Positions 9,227 through 19,419 of a stretch of 59,859 bases of DNA are shown here, in pieces. How positions within the stretch are numbered: position 1 is the first letter of the stretch; each line of letters opens with the position of its first letter. The position numbers were made by a program, and so were the translations under genes. Below the pieces are notes generated by a model. The model saw nothing but the letters and a program-made list of their open reading frames with translations, ran no database searches and was not told the DNA's origin. Source of the DNA: an uncultured bacterium (GTDB lineage Bacteria; Planctomycetota; GCA-002687715); contig CADEGH010000031.1 of assembly GCA_902826835.1 (NCBI GenBank), positions 1-59,859 on the forward strand, written 5' to 3'.

Positions 9227-11173
9227 TCAGCGCAGCGCGAGTTTCAATCGTTGACGCAGGAGGCCCGCCGGCGCGTGGGTGTCGAGGAGGGCGCGCATGG
9301 TCACGAGGTCGTCCCGAAGCGCGGCTGCGAAAAACGCGGTGAGGGCGGATTCGGTCGAAGTGTGGTTGCCCTTGGCGAGGAGATCCGCCGCTGCCCATGC
9401 GAGGACGTAGTCTTCTTCGCCGAGCCAGCCGTCGCGGCCGACTTCGCTCAAGAGGAGGTCGGTGGTTTTGGAATCGCGCGAGTCGGAGAGGCGGCGGGCG
9501 GCGGATCGGCGACCCAGGGGCAAGCTCGGACGGAAGCCCTGGATGGAAGAACCGGGAGCGCTCCAGGCCACCCACTCGCAGAGACCTTCTTCGAACACCG
9601 GCGGAAGAAAGAGGCCGGCCCCGTGCACCGCATGATGCACCAACTCGTGGCGGAGCCGGTGACGCACCACCGCCCGATCGCCATCGTCGGTGAGCAGAAT
9701 GAGCCGAAAGCCGGGGCGATAAACCGCGGTGGTCTCTTCGAATCGCGTGCCGCCGAGGGCCTCGTTCCATTCGTTGTAGAGCGGCCTGCGCGCACACGCG
9801 AGCACCAAGACCTCCGGCAGCGCCTTCGCGGTTGGGAAGATCGCGTCCAAGTGCGCGAGGAAGCTCTGGGCGTCCTCGAGCAGGGCCGACGCCGCAGCGG
9901 GCCCGCGGTCCGAGAGGATGCGCACCCGGCCCTGGCCGCGGACGGAGAGATCCGGCCAATCGACGAGTCGTTCCGAGGCGGCCTCGGCGGGAACGAGACT
10001 CGCGACCATCCGTAGGAGATGCAGACGCAGATCGGCGAGTCGGCACTTGCGGGTGGGCGCGGCCGCCGCGAGCGCCAGCGCATCGGCGGTGCGGCCCTCT
10101 GCCCACGCCACCAGAGCGAGCCCCGAATCGCGCACGCCTTCGGGGGCCTTTTCGTACTCGGCGCGCGCCAAAGCGAGGCGGCCGCCAAGCCAATAAGCGT
10201 CGCCCCGGAGCGCACAACTTTGCGGCAGCGCCTGTGCCCGGTCCAAATAGCGAAGCGCGGGCCTTGGTTCGGCCAAGTCGAAGAGCCAGCGCGCACCCGC
10301 GAGGAACGAGGCGCCGCGGGCCTCGGGCCATTGGTCGGCCAGCGCGGAGGCACGTTCGGCGGGGCCACTCGGCGTGCCGTGCTCCGGAGGGGTGCGCAGC
10401 GCCAGGACGTCACGGCACACGTGCGCCGGCAGTCCCTGGGTCAGCCCTGCCTCGCCCACCTGATCCAGCGGCCCAGCCCACGACCACTCCTTGCGCCGCA
10501 ACCGCGCGGGCCACTTTACGGCGGCGCGCTGATCGACCTTGAGACCGCCGACGAACGGGGTCGGGCTTTCTATCTTGAGATCGCTCGCGTCGACCTCGCC
10601 GAAGCGCAGCTCGAAGTGGAGACGCCGATCCGCCGCCGACCCGGGGACACGCACCGATCCCAGCACATCCACCCCGGCGTACTCCACTTGGACGGCGCGG
10701 GTCGTGAAGGCGACCCGCAAGCGGATCGGCTCCCCCTCCTTTCGCGGAGGGAGGGACTTCTCGGCCAGTACCTGCTCACCCGCAGTCTCCCGCCGCAGGA
10801 CTCGCAGCACCGGGGGATCCGTGACCGCCACCTCGACGATTGTGCCGAGGCTCGAATCCAGCTCCGGCCCAAACACCCAGGCCAAGCGGGTGTCCCGGTC
10901 GGCGGCCAATCGGCCGCTGATCGTGACCCCGCTCGGAAAAGCCTCGAGGTCGAGCAGGTAGGAACGGACCTCGGAACCGCTGGGCCGAAACCGCAGCCCG
11001 TCGCTCAGGGCGCGCGGTTCGGGGAACCAGATTCCGACGCCTCCGACGTCGGCCGTCGCGGCCTGACCGACCAGGCCGGGAACAAAGAGGTGGCCAAGAC
11101 AGAGCCAAGTCAAGGCCAAGATCGCGATGAGAGCTGGTTTCAAAGGGGCTTCTCGCTCGGAGGGGACTGGCAT
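9227..11173 (-). CDS. Exported protein with gluzincin (peptidase MA-like) domain
   Basis: About 648 residues, started at the ATG at 11173, directly before a signal peptide; the longer frame adds an unlikely leader. The region to about residue 230 is beta-rich and could be a concanavalin A/LamG-like fold. The middle is Ala-rich and helical (TPR-like). The C-terminal third has HELVHH at 509-514 with glutamates at 528-529, the HExxH-plus-downstream-Glu arrangement of gluzincin metallopeptidases of the peptidase MA type. A similar layout recurs in the protein at 46663-48756, so the two look like distant paralogs. The substrate is unknown. Confidence 0.75.
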   Translation of the reverse strand: MPVPSEREAPLKPALIAILALTWLCLGHLFVPGLVGQAATADVGGVGIWFPEPRALSDGLRFRPSGSEVRSYLLDLEAFPSGVTISGRLAADRDTRLAWVFGPELDSSLGTIVEVAVTDPPVLRVLRRETAGEQVLAEKSLPPRKEGEPIRLRVAFTTRAVQVEYAGVDVLGSVRVPGSAADRRLHFELRFGEVDASDLKIESPTPFVGGLKVDQRAAVKWPARLRRKEWSWAGPLDQVGEAGLTQGLPAHVCRDVLALRTPPEHGTPSGPAERASALADQWPEARGASFLAGARWLFDLAEPRPALRYLDRAQALPQSCALRGDAYWLGGRLALARAEYEKAPEGVRDSGLALVAWAEGRTADALALAAAAPTRKCRLADLRLHLLRMVASLVPAEAASERLVDWPDLSVRGQGRVRILSDRGPAAASALLEDAQSFLAHLDAIFPTAKALPEVLVLACARRPLYNEWNEALGGTRFEETTAVYRPGFRLILLTDDGDRAVVRHRLRHELVHHAVHGAGLFLPPVFEEGLCEWVAWSAPGSSIQGFRPSLPLGRRSAARRLSDSRDSKTTDLLLSEVGRDGWLGEEDYVLAWAAADLLAKGNHTSTESALTAFFAAALRDDLVTMRALLDTHAPAGLLRQRLKLALR

Positions 11174-11247
11174 ACGATAGCCCGCCTCCCAACCCGGGCG
11201 GCTCGCCTTTTTCGAGTTTCCTGACTCCAGCAGAGACCTCGCGGCCC

Positions 11248-13107
<1,860 letters not shown>

Positions 13108-13110
13108 ACC

Positions 13111-14115
13111 ATGAGCACACTGACGAAAAAAGACTACAAGACCGACCAGGAAGTGCGATGGTGCCCGGGCTGCGGCGACTACGCCATCCTCAACTCCGTG
13201 CAATCCGTGTTTGCCGAACTCGGCATCTCGCGGAGTAACACCGTCATCGTGTCGGGCATCGGCTGCTCGAGTCGCTTCCCCTACTACATGTCGACGTACG
13301 GCTTCCACAGCATCCACGGCCGCGCTCCTGCGGTCGCGACCGGGGTGAAGCTCGGCAATCCGAAGCTCGACGTGTGGCTGGTCACCGGCGACGGCGACGC
13401 CCTCTCGATCGGCGGCAACCACTTCATCCACGCGCTGCGCCGCAACATCAACCTGAAGATCCTGCTCTTCAACAATCGGATCTACGGATTGACCAAGGGC
13501 CAATACAGCCCCACCTCGGTGGTCGGCCAAGTGACCAAGTCGACGCCCATGGGCTCGGTCGACCATCCCTTCGCGCCGGTGGCCCTTGCCCTCGGTGCCC
13601 AAGCGACGTTTGTCGCCCGCTCGGTGGACGTGTTCGCCAAGCACCTGCAGGAGACGATCAAGGAAGCCGCCGCGCACCGCGGGACGGCCTTCGTCGAGAT
13701 TCTCCAGAACTGCAACATCTTCAATGACGGCGCGTGGGAGCATCTCACCGAAAAAGAGGTGAAGGACGACCACGTGATCGACCTGCGCCCCGGCAAGCCG
13801 CTGCTCTATGGCAAGGACCAAAAGAAGGGCCTGCGCCAAAACGGCTTCGAGATCGAGTCGGTGACGATTGGCCAGGACGGCAATGTCGACGACTGCATCA
13901 CCTGGGACCCCACCGTCAACAATCCCGGGCTCGCGTTCTCGCTCGGGCAGATGAACGAGACCACCATGCCCACGCCAATCGGCGTGTTCCGCAAGGTGGC
14001 GCGGCCGACTTACGAAGATCTCGTCCACGGGCAAATCCAAGCCGCCCGCGAACAAAAGGGCCCGGGCGACCTGAAGAAGCTCATCTATTCCGGCGACATC
14101 TGGGACGTGGTCTGA
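13111..14115 (+). CDS. korB: 2-oxoacid:ferredoxin oxidoreductase, beta subunit
   Basis: A 334-residue thiamine-diphosphate subunit. The N-terminal WCPGCGDY (Cys18, Cys21) and the GIGCSSR segment hold cysteines expected to bind a [4Fe-4S] cluster. The thiamine diphosphate/Mg motif is GDGDALSIGGNH, followed by NNRIYGLTKGQYSPTS. A GGGAG ribosome site lies inside the end of korA, three bases before this gene begins, so the pair is translationally coupled. The length is normal for KorB. A strong palindrome follows at 14120-14143. Confidence 0.95.
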   Translation: MSTLTKKDYKTDQEVRWCPGCGDYAILNSVQSVFAELGISRSNTVIVSGIGCSSRFPYYMSTYGFHSIHGRAPAVATGVKLGNPKLDVWLVTGDGDALSIGGNHFIHALRRNINLKILLFNNRIYGLTKGQYSPTSVVGQVTKSTPMGSVDHPFAPVALALGAQATFVARSVDVFAKHLQETIKEAAAHRGTAFVEILQNCNIFNDGAWEHLTEKEVKDDHVIDLRPGKPLLYGKDQKKGLRQNGFEIESVTIGQDGNVDDCITWDPTVNNPGLAFSLGQMNETTMPTPIGVFRKVARPTYEDLVHGQIQAAREQKGPGDLKKLIYSGDIWDVV

Positions 14116-14119
14116 TCGA

Positions 14120-14143
14120 CGCCGCCGACTCGAGTCGGCGGCG
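14120..14143. terminator. Perfect 24-bp palindrome after korB
   Basis: The 24 bases are fully self-complementary (left half CGCCGCCGACTC), giving a very GC-rich hairpin four bases past the korB stop. There is no T-run, so it is either a stem-only transcript end, an RNA-stability hairpin, or a DNA-binding site. The next gene starts 15 bp later. Confidence 0.5.
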
Positions 14144-14158
14144 GATTGAGTTCTGACA

Positions 14159-16135
14159 ATGAAATCGACGACCGCATCAAGCGGGTTTTGGGCGCTGGCG
14201 TTTTTCCTCGGTTTCTACCTGCTCATCGCGGTGATTGTTGGCGCGCTCGTGGGCGTGCCCTGCTTCATTGCTCAGTACCAGAAGTTCTGGGGCCTGAAAC
14301 TCCTGATCGTGGGGTTGCTCACCGCATGCGGAATCATCTATGCGGCGTGGCCCCGCACCTCTCCTCGCCCGGGCGGGATCACCCCAATCGATCGACCCCG
14401 ACACCCTCGGCTATTCGATCTCATCGAGTCCGTGGCCCGATCCGTCGGCACGCACCCGCCTCGCCGGGTTTTCCTCACCGGCGACGTGAATGCGGGGGTC
14501 TACCAGCAAGGAGGCTTCTGGGGCATTGGCGGGAGTCGAGAGATGGTTCTCGGCTTACCACTTCTCGCCAGCGTCAGCGTGGAGGAATTGAAGGGCATTC
14601 TCGCGCACGAGTACGGACACTTCATCGGCGGCGAAACGCGACTCGGAGGCCTGATCTACGTCTTGCGATCCTCGATCAGCCGCACGATCGAGACCCTTTG
14701 CAAACAGAAAGACAGTGTCCTCGGGCATTTCTTCGTCTGGTACGGCAATCTCTTCCTACGCAAGAGCAACGAGCTCTCCCGCCGCCAGGAGTTCGCGGCC
14801 GATGCCTTGGCCGCCCGTACCGTTGGTGAGGAACTCTGTGGCGCCGGGCTCAACGCGGTTCGCCTCGCCAGCGCGAATTGGATGAGCTTTGTCGCGAACT
14901 ACTACGCCCCGGCCCTTGGCAACGGCCTGGCCCCACCCCTCTGTCGGGGATTTCGCCAATACATGGCCGGGGCCGATGCCACGGGTTTCGCTCTGGACAC
15001 CTTGGCGACGGTCGCCGCCCCGACTTCCGCCTCCCCCTACGACACCCACCCGCCCTTCGAGGAGCGCCTGCTCGCGTGGGGCCTCGATCCTGCCGATGCA
15101 CCGTTCCCCGAGGGCGGGCCGCGCGCCTGCGAGTTGCTCGAAGACTTGGCCGAGGTCGACGGTCAAGTCGCGATGGCCAGCTTCGGATCCGATCGATTCA
15201 AGGATCTTGCGGCGGCGCCATGGTCGCAAGTGCTCGACCAAATCATGACACCCAGACTGGAGTGGGAGTGTGGAATAGTGGCTCCTCACTTCGTGGGCAT
15301 GACGCCCCGGGACTTCGGGCGAATCCTGATCGACCCGAAACTCATGACGCGACGATTCCGGATCGTCACGCAGGATAATCCACTCGCGGCCACCGCCTTC
15401 ATAGGAAACCAGTTCGGCCGCCTGGGAATGGGGGTGGCCCGCAAACGAGGCGGAACCCTCGTCAGCCGCCTTGGCCACTACTCGGAGGTCAAGGACCAAC
15501 ACGGTCGGAGTTTTCTCCCGACGAAGCTCACCCGAGACCTCGCCTTCGGCGCCATCAGCCTCGATGAGTGGGATCGCGGCTGGGGTGAGGCTGGCCTCCT
15601 CGATGTCGATCTGGGGAGAGAGTGGCTCGGCGACGCCGCCCCAGCCGCGGTTCCGGACAAACCCCTGCCGGAGATCGCAATGCCCGGCAAGCGCGTGGAG
15701 GGGCGAAGGCGGGCCAACCGCCAAGAACAGAGTGCGGGTCGAACTCGCCGGCTCATCTTGCGGATCGGTCTCGGCGCGGCGGTGGTCGGCGTGATCGCGT
15801 GGGCCATCTTCTGGACCCCACCCGCGGATCCGGCCTCCCCTCTCCCCGATCTCCGTGCACGATTCGAGGCCGCCTGGATGGCGCCAGGGACCGGTGAACT
15901 GAGACCGATGCTGAGCCGTGGCGGAGACCGCGACCTCGTCCAGATGGTCGAGCGCGCCCTGCGTCGACGGGATTGGACCGATCTTCGTCCCCCGCTGGAC
16001 TTTGTCCGCGGTGACGCCACGCCGAGCCACTGCGTCCTCGAGTACGAATCCCCAGACGGAGCGCTGACGGTCACCCTCACTCGCTATCTCGCCCGCTGGT
16101 CCATCACAGAAATCCGATTCCCGCCGCGCAAGTAG
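14159..16135 (+). CDS. M48-family membrane metalloprotease
   Basis: A 658-residue protein. Two transmembrane helices lie at about residues 10-35 and 45-62. The zinc motif HEYGH is at 150-154, and the further Glu is probably in the RRQEFAADALAAR segment near 205. This layout is typical of the M48 (HtpX/Ste24-like) peptidases that act at the inner membrane. After the protease domain comes a long unassigned region, then a third hydrophobic helix near 540-558, and about 100 extracytoplasmic residues. It is about twice the length of HtpX. The tail may be a substrate-recognition domain. The substrate is unknown. Confidence 0.88.
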   Translation: MKSTTASSGFWALAFFLGFYLLIAVIVGALVGVPCFIAQYQKFWGLKLLIVGLLTACGIIYAAWPRTSPRPGGITPIDRPRHPRLFDLIESVARSVGTHPPRRVFLTGDVNAGVYQQGGFWGIGGSREMVLGLPLLASVSVEELKGILAHEYGHFIGGETRLGGLIYVLRSSISRTIETLCKQKDSVLGHFFVWYGNLFLRKSNELSRRQEFAADALAARTVGEELCGAGLNAVRLASANWMSFVANYYAPALGNGLAPPLCRGFRQYMAGADATGFALDTLATVAAPTSASPYDTHPPFEERLLAWGLDPADAPFPEGGPRACELLEDLAEVDGQVAMASFGSDRFKDLAAAPWSQVLDQIMTPRLEWECGIVAPHFVGMTPRDFGRILIDPKLMTRRFRIVTQDNPLAATAFIGNQFGRLGMGVARKRGGTLVSRLGHYSEVKDQHGRSFLPTKLTRDLAFGAISLDEWDRGWGEAGLLDVDLGREWLGDAAPAAVPDKPLPEIAMPGKRVEGRRRANRQEQSAGRTRRLILRIGLGAAVVGVIAWAIFWTPPADPASPLPDLRARFEAAWMAPGTGELRPMLSRGGDRDLVQMVERALRRRDWTDLRPPLDFVRGDATPSHCVLEYESPDGALTVTLTRYLARWSITEIRFPPRK

Positions 16136-16358
16136 CGTCGCGGAGCGCCGGCCGCTTCGAACTGAGCACCGAAGAGGATGCGGGTTTCGAATGGGGCGAC
16201 ATTGGACTGATTTCCTTCTGGGTCGAAGCCGAGAAAGCAAAAGCCGGTCAGTTTGATCGTGTCTGGCTCCAAATGCAGAGTCACTGACTCGAAGGTGTGT
16301 GGGTCCCCATCTTGCGAACCTGGAAGCACTTTCCGGTTGAGCCACCCGAACGCCGGTC
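16136..16358. other. Intergenic region, possible gene relic
   Basis: No convincing gene is present. A minus-strand frame at 16084-16329 overlaps the end of the protease gene and would encode a beta-rich 81-residue peptide with a weak likeness to the C-terminal domain of the adjacent FG-GAP proteins. It could be a relic, but I do not call it as a gene. Confidence 0.3.
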
Positions 16359-16388
16359 TTGACCGTCCATCCGACAGTCCCCTATAGT
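16359..16388 (+). promoter_or_regulatory. Promoter of FG-GAP paralog 1
   Basis: TTGACC (16359-16364), an 18-bp spacer, then TATAGT (16383-16388; 5 of 6 consensus). It lies 46 bp before the GTG start. The same arrangement occurs before paralogs 2 and 3. Confidence 0.75.
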
Positions 16389-16434
16389 GCCTGGATCACT
16401 TCCGTCGTTCAGTTCGACAATCGGAGTTCTCCCC

Positions 16435-19320
16435 GTGACTCTCAATTCCCGCGGCCCTTCGTGGTTGGCTCTCCGCATGCGCGTAGCCGGAATCCTCTGG
16501 GCGGCCTCAACCATGGCGTCCGGGCAAGCCTTGCAGACGATTCAGGGGACCCTGGGACCAGAACCACTGCGAGTCGGGTTGGGTTCGATGGTGGGAGACT
16601 TCGACTCGGACGGTATTCCTGATTTCCTGGGGTACGGCCTGGATGTGCTCTCCACTTACCCGGTGGTGCTCGAGTACGAACTGGCAATCCGCAGCGGAGC
16701 GGATCTCGGCGTGATTCACTCCCGCAAAGTTGCGGCAAGCCCGGGACAAACCCTGTCGTTTCGGGAGGTCGGGGACTGGAATGGCGACGGGGTGTCTGAG
16801 GTCTTGGTCGTGCGGTACTCGCCGTTTCCGGATGGCGAGGTCAGGGAGTTGCGAACCTGGAATACCCTGTCGGTCCTGCCCGACTTGACCGGGTATTGCT
16901 TCGACAGCACGCCGTACCCGCGGGAAGAGCAGGCAGGCATTTGGGCGGACATGAACGGAGACCTGACGCCCGATCTGATCCACTCGGCCCACTGTGATGC
17001 CGGCTTCAGCACCGTCGTCCGATCCGGCTCGACCGGGGGAATCCTCTGGACGTTGCCACAGGTCTTTCCGGAATTGACCTTGCGCCCCAACCTGCGCGCG
17101 ATCTCCGATCGTACTGGCGACGGAGTTCCCGAGCTGGCTTACACCAGGAATGCCAACGCAAACGGATCTCGGCTCGTAATCGCTAATGGTGTCACCGGCC
17201 AATCACTGGTGACGAGCGCCGCTCTGGGGAGCACCTACTCCTCGTGGACCCTGCACGGGGGAACCGGCGACCTGAACCAAGACTCCGTACCGGACTTCAT
17301 TGCCTCGGGAGAGCCTGCCTCGGGGCCGGGCCAGCGGTTGACCGCAATCTCGGGACTCGATGCGAGCCTTCTGTGGAGCCGCGACTACGCATTGGCGAGT
17401 CCGACCATCGACGCCGCGATCGTCCCGGACCAGACCAACGACGGTCGGCCCGACGTCTTGGTCATATCCCCCGCCACGATTCTGTCGGATGGGATCAGCC
17501 GAAGCCGCCATGAACTCCTGGACGGAAGCTCGGGCCAACTCGTGCTCACGAGGCTTCGCGATTGGCACGAATCGGGCCAACCCCAATTGCTCCGAAGCGG
17601 CGACCACAACGGAGACGGGCGGGGCGACGTCGTCGCCGTGTATTCCGCGGAGTCCGATCGGCGCATCGAGATCATCGATTGCTCGACCCTTTCAATCGTC
17701 CGCGCGAGTCGAGGCAAGCCCCGCGGCGATCGACTCGGCGAGAAGGTGCATCAGCAGGACCTCGACGGCGACGGTGTCCTCGATCTCTTCTTGACGGCCC
17801 CAGGAACCAGAGAGGGCGGAAGCGTCCTGGTGCGATCAGGGCAATCCGGAGCCGAAATGGTCCGATTCGACGCTCCACGCAGCCTGGACTCCTTCGGATC
17901 GAGTCTGCTCGTCGTCGATGACTTGACCAGCGACGGAGTTCGGGACGTCATCATCGCGGCGCCCTCCGATCACTCACCGCTCGCACACTTGGGCGGCAAT
18001 CTCTTTCTCTACTCCGGAGCCGACGGCACCTTGCGGCAGTCTTACCCGGGAACGCTGGAATGGGGGCAATTGGGAACCGTTCTCAAACTGCTCTCCGACG
18101 TGGACGGCGACGGGATTCGAGAAATCGCGGTGAGCGCTCCGAGTACCGCATTCTTCGGTTCCTTCGCGAATGCCAGTCTTCCGCGCGGTCCGGGACTCGT
18201 CTTTGTCGTATCGCCAATGACCGGGGCGGTCTTGGCCTCGATGTCGGCCCCGCTCCTTCGGTTCGGAATCGGGATCGAATTGGTCGGCGATCGCGACTTC
18301 GACGGACTGGCCGACTTGCTGGTCATCGGGCACACGGACTTTCTCGGCAATGAGATCGTCTCGTACTACGAGACCGAGGTTCGGAGCAGCCGCACCGGAT
18401 CGTGGTTGTCGTTCGGTCCGCACTTCCCGGGTACGGGAGCATCGTCGCATGTCGTTATTCCCGACCGGACCGGGGACGGGCTATCGGAGATCCTCACGGG
18501 ACCGCCCACCTTGGTGACGATTCCCGGCCTGCGAATCTGGTCCTCGGCCGACCAGAGCCCCGTGGCCTATCTGTACGACCCTACCGCCACCGCGACTCTG
18601 CGCGCCTCGCCCGTCGCGGACTTCGACGGAGACGGGAACTCGGAAATTTTCACCACCTCGGGTGCCTCTCCGGGCGGAAGCGTCGACTCCTTGTTCGACG
18701 GATCCACGGGAGCTTTGCTCGGATCTCACGCGTATGCGACCAATTCCGCGACTCCCCCGCCTCGGCTGGTTCTCGGGGACACCCTGATAGCCGATCGAAA
18801 TGGCGACGGCTTCCAAGACTGGCTCATCCAGCGACCCGGGGAGAACGTCGGCGGAGTTCGCGAAGTCGGACAAGTGACGGTGATCGCGAGCCTGGGGTTT
18901 CCTGTTGGCTCGAGCTCCTTCGGCTCGGGCTGCGCCCGTGGCATCGGGGCCGCTCCAATACTGGGTGTATATGGAGGAGGACCGACGCGCCCGAACGGCC
19001 TCTTTGCGCTCGGCATTGGCCGTGCGCCTGCCCACCTCGCGACGCAAGTGTTCGCGGGCACCTTGCCCGCGCCTCAAGGCTGGCCGTACCTCGGCTGCAA
19101 TCTCCACCTCGATCCCGCGGGCATGATCTTCCCGCTGGCTCCGGTGCTTCCTCTCACGACGACCTCGGCCGGCCTAGCCGGTCGACCCTTCCTCCTCCCC
19201 ATCCCGGGCGATTCCAGTCTCTCCGGCCTCACGCTGCATTTCCAAGGCATCGTCTTCGATCCCCTCGCACCCAACGGGCTTTTTTCCTCCACCAACGCCG
19301 TCAGCCTCACTATTCCCTGA
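16435..19320 (+). CDS. Secreted FG-GAP/VCBS repeat protein, paralog 1
   Basis: About 961 residues. I choose the GTG at 16435: GGAG lies eight bases upstream, and the spacing to the promoter matches the other two paralogs. The open frame reaches back to a GTG at 16387, but that overlaps the -10 box. A Sec signal peptide ends near an ASG/Q junction. The body is built from FG-GAP/VCBS-type blades with Asp-rich calcium loops (DFDSDGIPD, DWNGDGVSE, DRTGDGVPE, DLDGDGVLD), as in beta-propellers of integrin-alpha type. The last ~130 residues form a separate domain shared with the next two genes and ending in SLTIP. It is probably extracellular or surface-attached; ligand unknown. Confidence 0.9.
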   Translation: MTLNSRGPSWLALRMRVAGILWAASTMASGQALQTIQGTLGPEPLRVGLGSMVGDFDSDGIPDFLGYGLDVLSTYPVVLEYELAIRSGADLGVIHSRKVAASPGQTLSFREVGDWNGDGVSEVLVVRYSPFPDGEVRELRTWNTLSVLPDLTGYCFDSTPYPREEQAGIWADMNGDLTPDLIHSAHCDAGFSTVVRSGSTGGILWTLPQVFPELTLRPNLRAISDRTGDGVPELAYTRNANANGSRLVIANGVTGQSLVTSAALGSTYSSWTLHGGTGDLNQDSVPDFIASGEPASGPGQRLTAISGLDASLLWSRDYALASPTIDAAIVPDQTNDGRPDVLVISPATILSDGISRSRHELLDGSSGQLVLTRLRDWHESGQPQLLRSGDHNGDGRGDVVAVYSAESDRRIEIIDCSTLSIVRASRGKPRGDRLGEKVHQQDLDGDGVLDLFLTAPGTREGGSVLVRSGQSGAEMVRFDAPRSLDSFGSSLLVVDDLTSDGVRDVIIAAPSDHSPLAHLGGNLFLYSGADGTLRQSYPGTLEWGQLGTVLKLLSDVDGDGIREIAVSAPSTAFFGSFANASLPRGPGLVFVVSPMTGAVLASMSAPLLRFGIGIELVGDRDFDGLADLLVIGHTDFLGNEIVSYYETEVRSSRTGSWLSFGPHFPGTGASSHVVIPDRTGDGLSEILTGPPTLVTIPGLRIWSSADQSPVAYLYDPTATATLRASPVADFDGDGNSEIFTTSGASPGGSVDSLFDGSTGALLGSHAYATNSATPPPRLVLGDTLIADRNGDGFQDWLIQRPGENVGGVREVGQVTVIASLGFPVGSSSFGSGCARGIGAAPILGVYGGGPTRPNGLFALGIGRAPAHLATQVFAGTLPAPQGWPYLGCNLHLDPAGMIFPLAPVLPLTTTSAGLAGRPFLLPIPGDSSLSGLTLHFQGIVFDPLAPNGLFSSTNAVSLTIP
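19179..19256 (+). repeat. 78-bp identical tract within paralog 1 (partner in paralog 2)
   Basis: These 78 bp are identical to 22173-22250 in the next gene, although most of the two genes differ clearly. A further 36-bp identical tract starts near 19111 (partner near 22109). Such islands of identity at the end of diverged paralogs suggest gene conversion or recent exchange of the C-terminal domain. Confidence 0.8.
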
Positions 19321-19344
19321 TCCTGACCGCCGCAGCCCCGGGGG

Positions 19345-19374
19345 TTGACCACGGAGGGTGATTGACCCTACGAT
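19345..19374 (+). promoter_or_regulatory. Promoter of FG-GAP paralog 2
   Basis: TTGACC (19345-19350), 18-bp spacer, TACGAT (19369-19374). It lies 45 bp before the ATG at 19420 and has the same geometry as the promoters of paralogs 1 and 3. No terminator stem separates it clearly from the previous gene. Confidence 0.65.
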
Positions 19375-19419
19375 GATCGGATCATTTGGACTGCCCCTCC
19401 TGCGGAAGGACTGTGTTCC

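Noticed and set aside
16084..16329. Minus-strand 81-codon gene between the protease and FG-GAP genes
   Set aside because: It overlaps the end of the protease gene, has no ribosome site, and its similarity to the FG-GAP C-terminal domain is too weak to claim.
16387..16434. Upstream GTG start for FG-GAP paralog 1
   Set aside because: It overlaps the -10 box; the GTG at 16435 has a ribosome site and the same promoter distance as the paralogs.
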